From NCBI GenBank assembly GCA_023266195.1, contig JAHFRP010000001.1, positions 124,001-188,000 on the forward strand: a stretch of DNA of 64,000 nt. Direction: 5' to 3'. Positions 17,040 to 25,148 of the stretch are shown one piece after another. The stretch comes from Sulfuricella sp. GTDB lineage: Bacteria; Pseudomonadota; Gammaproteobacteria; Burkholderiales; Sulfuricellaceae. Made by a program: the position numbers and the translations under genes. The notes under the pieces were generated by a model. That model was not told the origin of the DNA. It worked only from the letters and a program-made list of their open reading frames with translations, and ran no database searches. Each line of letters opens with the position of its first letter. Position 1 is the first letter of the stretch.

Positions 17040-18004
17040 GCATCAACCGGCGCAATTTCCTGAAAGGGGCGCTGGCCGGAGGCACCTTGCTGGCGGCGGG
17101 TGCCCCGGTCGAGGCTCGTCCCAACAAGACCATGCCGCCCGACGCGGTGGGGCTCCTCTACGACAGCACGCTGTGCATCGGCTGCAAGGCCTGCGTGGCG
17201 GCGTGCAAGGAAGCCAACGACATGCCGCCGGAGTTCTCCACGACGGAGCAGTTGTGGGATACCCCGCTCGACATTTCCGGCAAGACGCTCAACGTCATCA
17301 AGATGTACAAGGACGGCACGGGCGAGACCAAGGACGTCGAGAAGGACGGCTTCGCCTTCATGAAGGTGTCCTGCCTGCACTGCGCCGATCCGTCGTGCGT
17401 TTCCGCCTGCCCGGTGTCGGCGATGACCAAGGATCCGGTCACCGGCATCGTCGGCTACGACAAGAGCATCTGCATTGGCTGCCGCTACTGCGTGGCGGCG
17501 TGCCCGTTCGGCGTGCCGCGCTTCCAGTACGACCGCGCCCTGCCGCAGATTTCCAAGTGCCAGCTGTGCCGCCACCGCATTGCGGACGGCAAGTACTCGG
17601 CCTGCGCGGAAGTTTGTCCGACCGGGGCGACGTTGTTTGGCAAGGTGACAGACCTGCAAGCCGAAGCGAAACGACGCCTGGCGCTGAAACCGGGCGAGGA
17701 GTCCCAGTTCCCGCGCGGCAATCTCAATACCCACGACCAGTCGCCGCATACCGCCAAGGTTGCGCACTACATCCCCGAGGTCTACGGCGAGAAAGAGGTC
17801 GGCGGCACCCAGGTGATCAAGCTGTCCGCCGTGCCGTTCGACCAGCTGGGCATGCCCAAGCTGCCGGAGCGGTCCTACGCCAGCGTTTCCGAGACCATGC
17901 AGCACACGCTGTACGGCGGCCTGCTCGCGCCGCTGGCTTTCCTCGGCGTGCTGACCTATGTCGCCAAGCGCAACGTGAAGGATGACGAAAATGATGACAA
18001 ATAA
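17036..18004 (+). CDS. hybA: Hydrogenase 2 ferredoxin-like subunit HybA
   Basis: A 322-residue exported iron-sulfur protein. The Tat signal NRRNFLKGALAGGTLLAAG leads to four [4Fe-4S] motifs: CIGCKACVAACKEAN, CLHCADPSCVSACP, CIGCRYCVAACPFG, and CQLCRHRI with CAEVCPTG. A C-terminal hydrophobic helix (TLYGGLLAPLAFLGVLTYVA) anchors it. It passes electrons between HybO and the membrane subunit HybB. Its ATG overlaps the hybO stop. Between it and hybB lies an inverted repeat. Confidence 0.95.
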   Translation: MSINRRNFLKGALAGGTLLAAGAPVEARPNKTMPPDAVGLLYDSTLCIGCKACVAACKEANDMPPEFSTTEQLWDTPLDISGKTLNVIKMYKDGTGETKDVEKDGFAFMKVSCLHCADPSCVSACPVSAMTKDPVTGIVGYDKSICIGCRYCVAACPFGVPRFQYDRALPQISKCQLCRHRIADGKYSACAEVCPTGATLFGKVTDLQAEAKRRLALKPGEESQFPRGNLNTHDQSPHTAKVAHYIPEVYGEKEVGGTQVIKLSAVPFDQLGMPKLPERSYASVSETMQHTLYGGLLAPLAFLGVLTYVAKRNVKDDENDDK

Positions 18005-18008
18005 CGAA

Positions 18009-18088
18009 CTGCGGAGGACGCAGAGGGCGCAGAGGAACCCCATGCGTTTAACCCGTTTCTCCTCCGCGTCCACCGCGTTCTCTGCGGT
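18009..18088. repeat. CGCAGAGG-type inverted repeat between hybA and hybB
   Basis: The left part GCGGAGGACGCAGAGGGCGC and the right part TCCTCCGCGTC...TTCTCTGCGG are imperfect inverted copies. The motif belongs to the same CAGAGG style as the 31080-31188 element. It ends just before the hybB ribosome site AAAGGAGG. Confidence 0.6.
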
Positions 18089-18114
18089 GAAAAAAATTGC
18101 AAAAGGAGGTTCCG

Positions 18115-19263
18115 ATGTCCACAACGCATAACCATCCCGCTCCCGCGCCGCTCGGCGGCCAGTTGGTGACGCCGGCCACGCTGATTCTGGCGGCGCTGGT
18201 GGTGATCGCCCTCGGCATCCTGGCGGTGCGCTTCCTGTTTGGCCTGGGCGCGGTCACCAACATCAACGACGGCTACACCTGGGGTATCTGGGTGGTGTAC
18301 GACGTGGTGATCGGCTCCGCTTTCGCCTGCGGCGGCTATTCGGTGGCGCTCCTGGTCTACATCTTCAACAAGGGCGAATATCACCCGATGGTGCGCCCGG
18401 CGCTCCTGGCCAGCCTGTTCGGCTATACCCTGGCGGGCGCCGGGGTGATCTTCGATCTGGGCCGCTACTGGAACTTCTGGCACATCTTCTGGCCGGGCTA
18501 CGCCCAGGTCAATTCGGTGATGTTCGAGGTGGCGGTGTGCATCACGGCTTACATTATCGTGATGTGGATCGAATTCTCGCCCGCCTTCCTCGAAAAGTTC
18601 GGTCTGAAGGACGCGAAGAAGAAGCTCTCCAGGGTGTTGTTCTTCATCATCGCGCTCGGCACGCTGCTGCCGTCCATGCACCAGTCCTCGCTCGGCTCGC
18701 TGCTGGTGGTGTTCGGCTACCAGATCCACCCGCTCTGGCAGACCGTGCTGCTGCCGCTGTTGTACCTGATGACGGCGCTGGCCATCGGCTTCGCCATCGT
18801 CATCTTCGAAGCCTGCCTGTCCTCGTCCGGCTTCAAGCGGCCGCTGGAGATGCACCTGCTCGGCAAGCTGTCCAACGTGATGACCTGGATGCTGGCGGCC
18901 TACCTTGCGGTACGGGTCGCCGATCTGGTGGTGCGCGGCGCGGTTCCGAGCATGTTCCAGCCGAACGTCGAGGCGCTCATGTTCTGGATCGAGATGGCGC
19001 TGTTCGTGGCTCCGCTGGTGATCCTGGCCCGCCCCGAAGCGCGCCGGAATCCGGCCAAACTGTTCGTGGCGGCGGTGTGCCTGATGCTGGCGGGGTTCCT
19101 GCTGCGCATCAACTCCTTCCTGGTCGGCTACGAAACCGGACCGGGCTGGCACTACTTTCCCTCGGTTTCGGAAATCATGGTTTCGATCGGCATGATCGCG
19201 CTGGAAATTCTGGGCTACATCGTGCTGGTGCGCTACCTGCCGATTATGCCGAAGGAAGCGTGA
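18115..19263 (+). CDS. hybB: Hydrogenase 2 membrane subunit HybB (NrfD-like)
   Basis: A 382-residue polytopic protein with about ten hydrophobic segments. TWGIWVVYDVVIGSAFACGG near residue 60 is the NrfD/HybB hallmark; YWNFWHIFWPGYAQVN and SSLGSLLVV follow. It connects HybA to the quinone pool and, in E. coli, allows reversible, proton-coupled electron transfer. The ATG at 18115 was chosen over one six codons earlier because a perfect AAAGGAGG lies at the right distance. A REPIN separates it from hybC. Confidence 0.94.
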   Translation: MSTTHNHPAPAPLGGQLVTPATLILAALVVIALGILAVRFLFGLGAVTNINDGYTWGIWVVYDVVIGSAFACGGYSVALLVYIFNKGEYHPMVRPALLASLFGYTLAGAGVIFDLGRYWNFWHIFWPGYAQVNSVMFEVAVCITAYIIVMWIEFSPAFLEKFGLKDAKKKLSRVLFFIIALGTLLPSMHQSSLGSLLVVFGYQIHPLWQTVLLPLLYLMTALAIGFAIVIFEACLSSSGFKRPLEMHLLGKLSNVMTWMLAAYLAVRVADLVVRGAVPSMFQPNVEALMFWIEMALFVAPLVILARPEARRNPAKLFVAAVCLMLAGFLLRINSFLVGYETGPGWHYFPSVSEIMVSIGMIALEILGYIVLVRYLPIMPKEA

Positions 19264-19292
19264 GTTTGATTTAACTGCAAAGACGCGAGCAG

Positions 19293-19369
19293 GTAGGTCG
19301 GTTCAAGCGAAGCGGAACCGACATGCCGCGAGAGGGATCGTCGGTTCCGCTTCGCTTGAACCGACCTAC
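19293..19369. repeat. REPIN between hybB and hybC
   Basis: GTAGGTCGGTTCAAGCGAAG and the inverted CTTCGCTTGAACCGACCTAC are near-perfect arms around a short loop. Each arm itself folds as GTAG plus hairpin (CGGTTC...GAACCG). Confidence 0.8.
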
Positions 19370-19424
19370 ACCTGGCTACACATGGCGCCGCGTTTCAACG
19401 CAACAGATTACTTAGGAGAGAGTT

Positions 19425-21128
19425 ATGGGAAAAAGAATTACGATAGACCCGATCACCCGGATTGAAGGCCACCTGCGCGTCGATTGCGAGGTGAACGGCG
19501 GCAAGGTTTCCAAGGCCTGGGCTTCGGGCCAGATGTGGCGCGGCGTCGAGCAGATCCTGCTGGGCCACGATCCGCGCGACGCCTGGGCGATCACCCAGCG
19601 CATCTGCGGCGTGTGCACCACGGTGCATGCGGTGGCTTCGGTGCGCGCGGTGGAAAACGCCCTGCAGATGGAAGTGCCGGTCAACGCGCAATATATCCGC
19701 AACCTGATCATCACGGCGCACGCGATCCACGACCATATCGTGCACTTCTACCACCTCTCGGCGCTCGACTGGGTGGACGTCGTTTCCGCGCTCAAGGCCG
19801 ATCCGGCCAAGACCGCGTCGCTCGCCGGCGGGCTGTCGAACTGGAACGGCAACAGCCGGCAGGAATTCACCAAGGTCAAGGAGCGCCTCGCCGGCTTCGT
19901 CGGCACCGGCCAGCTCGGCATTTTCACCAACGGCTATTGGGGCCATCCGGCGATGAAGCTGTCGCCCGAGGTCAACCTGCTGGCGGTGACGCACTACCTG
20001 CAGGCGCTGGAAGTGCAGCGCTACGCCAACAAGATCGTCGCCGTGCTCGGCTCGAAATCGCCGCACATCCAGAACATGGCGGTGGGCGGGGTTTCCAACC
20101 CGATCGCGCTGGATTCGCAGTCGGTGCTGACCATCGAGCGCCTGCTGGCGGTGAAGGAGTGGATCGACAAGCTCAACGACTTCATCAAGAACGTCTACCT
20201 GGTGGACATCGCCGCCATCGGCGCGTTCTACGCCGACTGGACCGCGATCGGAGCGGGTGTCACCGATTACCTGTCGGTGCCCGATCTGCCGCTCGATACC
20301 AAGGGCACTCAGTTCGCCCTGCCCGGCGGCTACGTCAAGGGCGGCGACCTGGCCAGCGTCAAGCCGATCAAGAGCTTCAACGACGCCTACTTCCGCGACG
20401 GTGTCGAGGAAAGCGTCAAGCACTCCTGGTACAAGGGCGGCAAGGGCGCGCTGCACCCCTACAAGGGCGAAACCGAGCCGGACTACACCGACTTCCAGGA
20501 CAACGGCAAGTATTCCTGGGTCAAGTCGCCCACCTTCTACAGCAAACCGGCCCAGGTCGGCCCGCTGTCGCGGGTGCTGGCGATGGCGGCGCAGAACCAC
20601 AAGCCGACGCTGAAATACCTGACCGGCGTGCTCGACACCGCCGGCTCGCTCGCCAACACCAAGATACCGCTTGCCGCGGTGCACTCCACCATCGGCCGCC
20701 ACGCCGCCCGCGCCGTATCCTGCGCGGTGCAGGTGGACGAGCTGGCGAACCAGTGGCAGCTGCTGGTGGACAACATCGGCAAGGGCGACACCAAGACCTT
20801 CAACAAGCCGGTGTTCCCCAAGGGCGAAGTCAGCGGCGTCGGTTTCCACGAAGCCCCGCGCGGCGTGCTGTCGCACTGGGTGGTGATCAAGGGCGGCAAG
20901 ATCACCAACTACCAGGCGGTCGTGCCGACCACCTGGAACGCCGCGCCGCGCAACGAAGGCGACGAGCCTGGCCCGTATGAGGCGTCGCTGATGAACACCC
21001 CGATCGCCGACCCGGAACGCCCGCTCGAAGTGCTGCGCACGGTGCACTCGTTCGACCCGTGCCTGGCCTGCGCGGTGCATGTGCTGGATGCCGAGGGCAA
21101 ACCGGTGGTGCAGGTCAAGGCGCTTTGA
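19425..21128 (+). CDS. hybC: [NiFe]-hydrogenase large subunit, Hyb type
   Basis: A 567-residue catalytic subunit carrying the NiFe(CN)2CO centre. N-terminal RITIDPITRIEGHLRVDCEV, the first Cys pair in RICGVCTTVHAV and the second in DPCLACAVH bind the metals. A 15-residue tail after His (VLDAEGKPVVQVKAL) is the peptide removed by HybD after nickel insertion. It catalyses H2 oxidation in the periplasm after Tat export with HybO. TTAGGAGAG precedes the ATG. Together with hybO-A-B the order equals E. coli hybOABC. Confidence 0.97.
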   Translation: MGKRITIDPITRIEGHLRVDCEVNGGKVSKAWASGQMWRGVEQILLGHDPRDAWAITQRICGVCTTVHAVASVRAVENALQMEVPVNAQYIRNLIITAHAIHDHIVHFYHLSALDWVDVVSALKADPAKTASLAGGLSNWNGNSRQEFTKVKERLAGFVGTGQLGIFTNGYWGHPAMKLSPEVNLLAVTHYLQALEVQRYANKIVAVLGSKSPHIQNMAVGGVSNPIALDSQSVLTIERLLAVKEWIDKLNDFIKNVYLVDIAAIGAFYADWTAIGAGVTDYLSVPDLPLDTKGTQFALPGGYVKGGDLASVKPIKSFNDAYFRDGVEESVKHSWYKGGKGALHPYKGETEPDYTDFQDNGKYSWVKSPTFYSKPAQVGPLSRVLAMAAQNHKPTLKYLTGVLDTAGSLANTKIPLAAVHSTIGRHAARAVSCAVQVDELANQWQLLVDNIGKGDTKTFNKPVFPKGEVSGVGFHEAPRGVLSHWVVIKGGKITNYQAVVPTTWNAAPRNEGDEPGPYEASLMNTPIADPERPLEVLRTVHSFDPCLACAVHVLDAEGKPVVQVKAL

Positions 21129-21147
21129 TGTTAAATCCGAAAAGCAA

Positions 21148-21344
21148 TTAACCACAGGGAGCGCGAGGGAAACCGCGCTACATGGTTCCCCGCTTTGAAA
21201 AAGGGGGGCGAGGGGGGATTTCTACGGCGCAGGCATTCCCAACGTCGCTTAAATCCCCCTCCCCCTTTTTTTCAAAGGGGGAGGCGGGTGGGTTTGAGTT
21301 CGTTTGCCCTGTTCCCCCGTGCGCCCCGTGTTCCCCGTGGTTAA
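21148..21344. repeat. Nested inverted repeats between hybC and hybD
   Basis: Outer arms are TTAACCACAGGGA (21148-21160) and TTCCCCGTGGTTAA (21331-21344). Inside sits a second element, CTTTGAAAAAGGGGGG...GGGGGGATTT (from 21193) against AAATCCCCCTCCCCC...CAAAG (to 21277), related to the inserts in hypF and hoxX. It looks like one repeat inserted into another. Confidence 0.7.
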
Positions 21345-21378
21345 AATGCTTCTTTCACCTCAATCAAGGATTTTTAAA

Positions 21379-21867
21379 ATGCGCATAATCGTCCTGGGCG
21401 TCGGCAACATCCTCCTCTCCGACGAAGGTATCGGCGTGCGGACGGTGGAGAAACTGCAACGGGATTTCGTCCTCCCCGCTGAAGTCGAGATCATCGATGG
21501 CGGCACCACCGGCATGGAAATGCTGGAAGATCTGGCGGGCGCCGACCATATCGTCATCGTCGATGCGGTGCGCAGCGGCCAGGCGCCGGCGAGCATCGTC
21601 AAGCTCACCGGCGATCAGGTGCCGGTGTTTTTCCGCACCAAGTTGTCGCCGCACCAGATCGGCCTGTCGGACGTGCTGGCCACGCTGGAGCTGACCGGCG
21701 AGGCGCCCGGCGGCATCACCGTGATCGGCGTCGAACCGGCATCGCTGGAAACCGCCATCGAACTGTCGCCGCAAGTGGAAGCCCTGCTGCCGGAACTGGT
21801 CGATCTGGTGGTCGCCGAACTGCGCCAGCTGGGCGTCGCGGCCGGCCGCATGGCAAAGGCCGCATAG
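21379..21867 (+). CDS. hybD: Hydrogenase maturation endopeptidase
   Basis: A 162-residue aspartic-type protease of the HybD/HyaD family. GVGNILLSDEGIGVR has the conserved acidic residue, DGGTTGMEMLEDL the second Asp, and SPHQIGLSD the His that together ligand nickel in the precursor. It cleaves the tail of HybC after nickel insertion. The ATG at 21379 follows AAGGA; upstream in-frame residues come from repeat DNA. hypC-like follows after 2 bp. Confidence 0.95.
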   Translation: MRIIVLGVGNILLSDEGIGVRTVEKLQRDFVLPAEVEIIDGGTTGMEMLEDLAGADHIVIVDAVRSGQAPASIVKLTGDQVPVFFRTKLSPHQIGLSDVLATLELTGEAPGGITVIGVEPASLETAIELSPQVEALLPELVDLVVAELRQLGVAAGRMAKAA

Positions 21868-21869
21868 TC

Positions 21870-22103
21870 ATGTGCATGGCGATTCCCTCCCGCGTCGTCG
21901 CCCTCGCCGGCGAAATGGCTACCGTCGAATGCTTCGGCGAGCGGCGCGATGTCAGCCTGATGCTGATGGGCGGCGAGGTGGCGCTGGGCGATTATTTGCT
22001 GATCCAGGCCGGCGGCTTCGCCTACGAGCGCGTCGAGCCGCCCGCGGCGCAGGAGGCGTTGCGTATTTTCAGCGAAGTGATCGGGCAGGCCGAGGCGGCC
22101 TAA
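21870..22103 (+). CDS. HypC/HybG family maturation chaperone (first copy)
   Basis: A 77-residue protein starting MCMAIPSRVVALAGE, with the essential N-terminal Cys and the C-terminal helix REVIG-like FSEVIGQAEAA. HypC proteins carry the Fe(CN)2CO unit with HypD and bind the large-subunit precursor. Its place directly after hybD suggests a dedicated HybG-like role for HybC; the second copy at 30824 sits with hypD-hypE. The operon ends here with a terminator. Confidence 0.92.
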   Translation: MCMAIPSRVVALAGEMATVECFGERRDVSLMLMGGEVALGDYLLIQAGGFAYERVEPPAAQEALRIFSEVIGQAEAA

Positions 22104-22125
22104 GAAATATAACCTCCGTTGACAG

Positions 22126-22149
22126 CCGGCCGCAAGGCCGGTTTTTTTT
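22126..22149 (+). terminator. Rho-independent terminator of the hyb operon
   Basis: CCGGCC-GCAA-GGCCGG followed by eight T. It lies 23 bp after the HypC-like stop. Confidence 0.92.
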
Positions 22150-22222
22150 GTGTCCGGATTTGAAAAATGCAGAATTAGTTGGCGCTGGAGGCCAATTTTG
22201 TAGGGGGCTGACGAGCGCCTAG

Positions 22223-22293
22223 GAGCCTGTCGGACTTGAAGGATCGAAGCGCAGAGGGTCAGGCAGCCGATTTCCTTTAAGTCCGACCGGCTC
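22223..22293. repeat. GAGCC-GTCGGACTT inverted repeat
   Basis: GAGCCTGTCGGACTT (22223-22237) and AAGTCCGACCGGCTC (22279-22293), one mismatch, with a 41-bp loop. It lacks the AAC/GTT core of attC sites and is a different element. It marks the edge of the accessory patch. Confidence 0.65.
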
Positions 22294-22347
22294 TTGGGAA
22301 GCAGAGGTTTGACATAGGAATATTGCCCATGTCTCCGGACTTTTTTG

Positions 22348-22602
22348 TTACCTGGGCGTCGGCTGCTGGGGCAGGCTGAACACACCTGCCTGCAAGCTGC
22401 TGGCTGAACTTGTCCGCACAGGCACATACAGAGAGCCGCGCGCCGTACTCGTGGTATCCCTTCCGCTTACTGAGCGCGAGCAATGTTCAATCCGATCTTC
22501 CAACACCTTGAGATAGCTATCGAGGGCCCAACTCTCGTAGTCAAAGGGGATGCCCGGAAAATTTAGGCCGAGATCGAGAAATTGCTTCGGCGTGAGGGCC
22601 AT
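22348..22602 (-). CDS. Hypothetical protein, possible gene-cassette ORF
   Basis: An 84-residue reading frame starting MALTPKQFLDLGLNFPGIPF. The first half looks like real protein (mixed, acidic); the C-terminal half is Ser/Thr-rich with little predicted order, so it may be truncated. GGAG is well placed before the ATG, 13 bp downstream of the attC-like site at 22616-22704, the layout of an integron cassette. No family recognised. Confidence 0.45.
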   Translation of the reverse strand: MALTPKQFLDLGLNFPGIPFDYESWALDSYLKVLEDRIEHCSRSVSGRDTTSTARGSLYVPVRTSSASSLQAGVFSLPQQPTPR

Positions 22603-22615
22603 GGTGTTCTCCGAA

Positions 22616-22704
22616 GTCCAACGAATTGCATTTATCCGCCGCCAATTAGGATGCGGGGCTATTTGGGAAACTTGGGGAGGCCGGATAAACGCAATTCGTT
22701 GGGC
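22616..22704 (-). other. attC-like integron recombination site (site 1)
   Basis: On the minus strand it begins with GCCCAAC, matching R'' (RYYYAAC), and ends with GTTGGAC, matching R' (GTTRRRY). Between them are the arms GAATTGCGTTTATCCG and CGGATAAATGCAATTC around a 40-bp loop. It lies immediately downstream of the secreted-protein gene, as an attC should. Called from core motifs and symmetry only. Confidence 0.6.
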
Positions 22705-22707
22705 GGC

Positions 22708-23136
22708 TCATGGCTCAACTCTCCGTAGCGGGCCGAAGCATTGGTTTAAGGTTGGAGTTTGGCAAACCAAATGGAGCGGCTGCGTCTTGTGAAAAAGGAT
22801 GTAGATCGTAAATGGTGCGGTATCGTTGTTCGGTGCACCATCCGAACAATCCTGGGCTTCGTTGGACTTGACCAGTTGGGCCTTCAGTTCGTAGAAGCCG
22901 TTGGCATCCGGGCGCTCGGAGATCGAATAGGTGTTACTCGTTTCTTCGGCGCCACTCCTGGTGTAAAAAGTGCCATCCGCGCGATAGTCATACATTTCAG
23001 TGCAATTGTTCGTACTGCGAGTCCACTGCCATTTCCCGACAATTTGGTGGCGGACGGTGGGCAATGGCTCCGTTACCGCATGAGCCATGAGGCTCCCCGA
23101 GAGTAGCAGCGCGGAAATCATTGCAAGCTTCTTCAA
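22708..23136 (-). CDS. Small exported protein, probable gene-cassette product
   Basis: A 142-residue protein. Reading from the TTG at 23136 gives MKKLAMISALLLSGSLMAHA, a textbook Sec signal peptide; GGAGGAG lies upstream at good distance, whereas the nearer GTG is too close to it. The mature part has HQIVGKWQWTRSTNNCTEMY and ADGTFYTRSG, like lipocalin-type small periplasmic proteins, and three more Cys. No family can be named. It is bounded by two attC-like sites, so it is probably a mobile cassette gene. Confidence 0.65.
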   Translation of the reverse strand: MKKLAMISALLLSGSLMAHAVTEPLPTVRHQIVGKWQWTRSTNNCTEMYDYRADGTFYTRSGAEETSNTYSISERPDANGFYELKAQLVKSNEAQDCSDGAPNNDTAPFTIYILFHKTQPLHLVCQTPTLNQCFGPLRRVEP

Positions 23137-23158
23137 GAACACACTCCTCCAGGCACGA

Positions 23159-23235
23159 GTTGAACGAATCGCGTTTGTCCGCCGCCCCCTCTCCATTTCC
23201 CTCTATATTTAGCGGCGGATAAACCTTGTTGGGCT
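23159..23235 (-). other. attC-like integron recombination site (site 2)
   Basis: The minus strand begins GCCCAAC (R'') and ends GTTCAAC, which differs from GTTRRRY at one position. Arms TTTATCCGCCGC and GCGGCGGACAAA pair with one mismatch. It precedes the exported-protein gene by about 22 bp. The remaining stretch to 23467 shows no further gene or attC. Confidence 0.5.
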
Positions 23236-23467
23236 GAACTGCGGGGCGGACGGTACTTCCGGTGATTGTAAGGTTACGCGAGAAGAAGTCAACCAAATGT
23301 CATGATGCAAAGGGGTCGGCGTGAGGTGGAAGGGTGACCGGATGACGCAGAACACCCCCATCCCGCCGGCAGTCATCGCGGGTGTAGCCTGCGCCGGCGG
23401 CGAAGGTGTACGATAACGGCAGGATGGCGAATGGTCGGCAATGGGCAATAATTAAGGAGAGAGCATC

Positions 23468-23545
23468 ATGGGAAACAAAGACAACAGGAAAGAATCAAAA
23501 GGCAAGAAGCCGCAACCCAAACCGGCTAAGCCAGTGCCGGCGTAA
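23468..23545 (+). CDS. Possible 25-residue basic protein
   Basis: MGNKDNRKESKGKKPQPKPA then KPVPA, stop. TAAGGAGAG lies six bases before the ATG, one of the best ribosome sites in the window. The product is Lys/Pro-rich with no hydrophobic segment. No promoter or partner is evident. It could be a genuine small protein or a remnant of a longer gene. Confidence 0.45.
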   Translation: MGNKDNRKESKGKKPQPKPAKPVPA

Positions 23546-23780
23546 GACGTCTGGAGGCATATACCCGATGGGTCACAATGTTCGGCGGGGCGCCGCTCCT
23601 GCAGCGATATCTCGTCGCGGGTGGCGGGCTTCCAACCCCACGGTATAACTAAAAATGGCGGCATGCGCGGAGTAAACAGGGTCCGTTCCAATATTTCAAC
23701 AAAATATTGCGATGTTGGAATTCACCCCGTGGGTTCGTTTCGGGCAGATGGCTGCCGATTCCCGTTCTTAGGGGGGTGAA

Positions 23781-24227
23781 TTAATCGTCACCCCGGCGAA
23801 GGCCAGGGCCCGGTTCGCGGATTTTCCTCGATTCCGGCATTCGCCGGAATGACGAACTCAGATAATCAGCGTCTTTTTCGGCTTTCAGATTTTCCCAACG
23901 GGCAAGCTCCACCCGGTTGCGTCCGTTTTCCTTGGCGCGAACCAGGGCGGCATCGGTACGGGCATCGGCCTCATCCATGGCGGCGACGCAGATGCGCGCT
24001 GTCAGCGGAATGATCGGGCCATCCTGCGCGAGGGGCGCTTCTTCCACCCTCCGGCGCAGCCGCTCGGTGAAGGCTGGTGCGCCGGCCGGATCGGTGTCGG
24101 GCAGGACGAAGGCAAACTCTTCTCCGCCTACCCGGCCTGCCATATCGACCTCGCGCAAATCGCCGCGCATCGGTGCCGCGGCGTGCCTGAGCATCGCACC
24201 GCCGGTGGCGGGGCCGTAGGCAGCGGA
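23781..24227 (-). pseudogene. GGDEF-domain fragment
   Basis: The frame contains MAGRVGGEEFAFVLPDTDP, the GG(D/E)EF active-site loop of diguanylate cyclases, and KENGRNRVEL, the usual domain end. Preceding in-frame codons read YGPATGGAMLRHAAA, matching the middle of the domain, but the N-terminal half with the DxD region and any start codon are missing. The 3' end reads into a GTCATTCC-type repeat (23786-23854), which supplies the stop. It is most likely a decayed c-di-GMP synthesis gene. Confidence 0.7.
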
Positions 24228-24596
24228 GTCGGAAATTTTCGGGCCAGGCGGGAATCTTAATGCGGTAAGGTTGTAGGCAAGTCTCGAATTTATCGCCGCG
24301 AAAAATATGCGTGACCTACAGAGCCAAAAAGATCTGGCGGGAGATTGACCATATTGAAAACGTTGTTTTCACCTCTTGAAAAGTGGCGGAAACATACTTT
24401 CCTTTTTGTTTTATGGGTGGAATGCTGGTTGCCGCAAACGGGTTCGTGGATGTCCGGGCCGTCCAGATAACTTCATGATGCGGCGTTTGTTTTTTTTTCG
24501 AACAAACTGGCATGGATCTTGATACCAAACGCGTCATCCAGACCGGATTCGATGAGGTATACAAATGGCGTTATCCGCGCTGAGGGCCTTCGCAGC
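24228..24596. other. Non-coding stretch before hybE
   Basis: No convincing gene. Near its end is TGGCATG-GATC-TTGAT (24508-24523), a weak sigma-54-like match with -12 GA instead of GC, preceded by the dyad GTTTGTT...AACAAAC (24485-24507). This could start the hybE-hupK-hypAB... transcript. Confidence 0.35.
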
Positions 24597-25148
24597 ATGA
24601 CGGAAATATCCACGCCGGACGCGGTTGGCCGTACCGGCTGCTCGCTCGAGGAAATTTACCGCCGCATCCACCGCGAGCAGATGCTCGGGCTTCCCATCCT
24701 CAACCCGGCGTTGGAGGTCGAGGCGGTGGGCTTCGCGCCGTATTGCGGCCATCGCCTCGGCATACTGGTTACGCCCTGGTTCATGAAGCTGATGCTGTGG
24801 CCGGGAGAAGAGGCGCCGTGGCCGGAGCTGCGCGAAGGGGAAAGCCAGTCCTGGCAGTTTCCCTGCGGTGCCTTGAAGTTCGTTGCCGAGCGCGACGAAC
24901 AAGCGGGATCGTATCATGCGTTCTCCCTATTTTCGCCGATGCACGAATTCGCCGGCCAGGACGAGGCGCGCGCCGCCGCCCAAGCCGTGCTGCAGGGTTT
25001 GTTCATCGAGGCGGCGCCTGCCGAACCGGTGCCGGCTGCGCCTGCCGGCCCACTGGCGGAAATCCGCGAGGCGGTGGCGGCGCCGATGTCCAAGCGGGAT
25101 TTCCTGCGCGGAAGCTTTCTGGGGAGGCGGCGTGAATCTGGAAGGTAA
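24597..25148 (+). CDS. hybE: [NiFe]-hydrogenase assembly chaperone HybE/HupJ family
   Basis: A 183-residue cytoplasmic chaperone. The central LGILVTPWFMKLMLWPG and QFPCGALKFV match HybE/HupJ; FSPMHEFAGQDEAR follows. It ends with a basic SKRDFLRGSFLGRRRE segment common in this family. HybE is thought to bind the small-subunit precursor and hold Tat export until the partner is mature. The start at 24597 was chosen by homology. The stop overlaps the hupK start by 17 bp. Confidence 0.85.
   Translation: MTEISTPDAVGRTGCSLEEIYRRIHREQMLGLPILNPALEVEAVGFAPYCGHRLGILVTPWFMKLMLWPGEEAPWPELREGESQSWQFPCGALKFVAERDEQAGSYHAFSLFSPMHEFAGQDEARAAAQAVLQGLFIEAAPAEPVPAAPAGPLAEIREAVAAPMSKRDFLRGSFLGRRRESGR

Noticed and set aside
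22223-22293. A third attC site
   Set aside because: Good inverted repeat, but it has no RYYYAAC/GTTRRRY cores.
24508-24523. A firm sigma-54 promoter for hybE
   Set aside because: TGGCATG-N4-TTGAT departs from consensus at the -12 GC and at -22; kept only as a note in the stretch before hybE.
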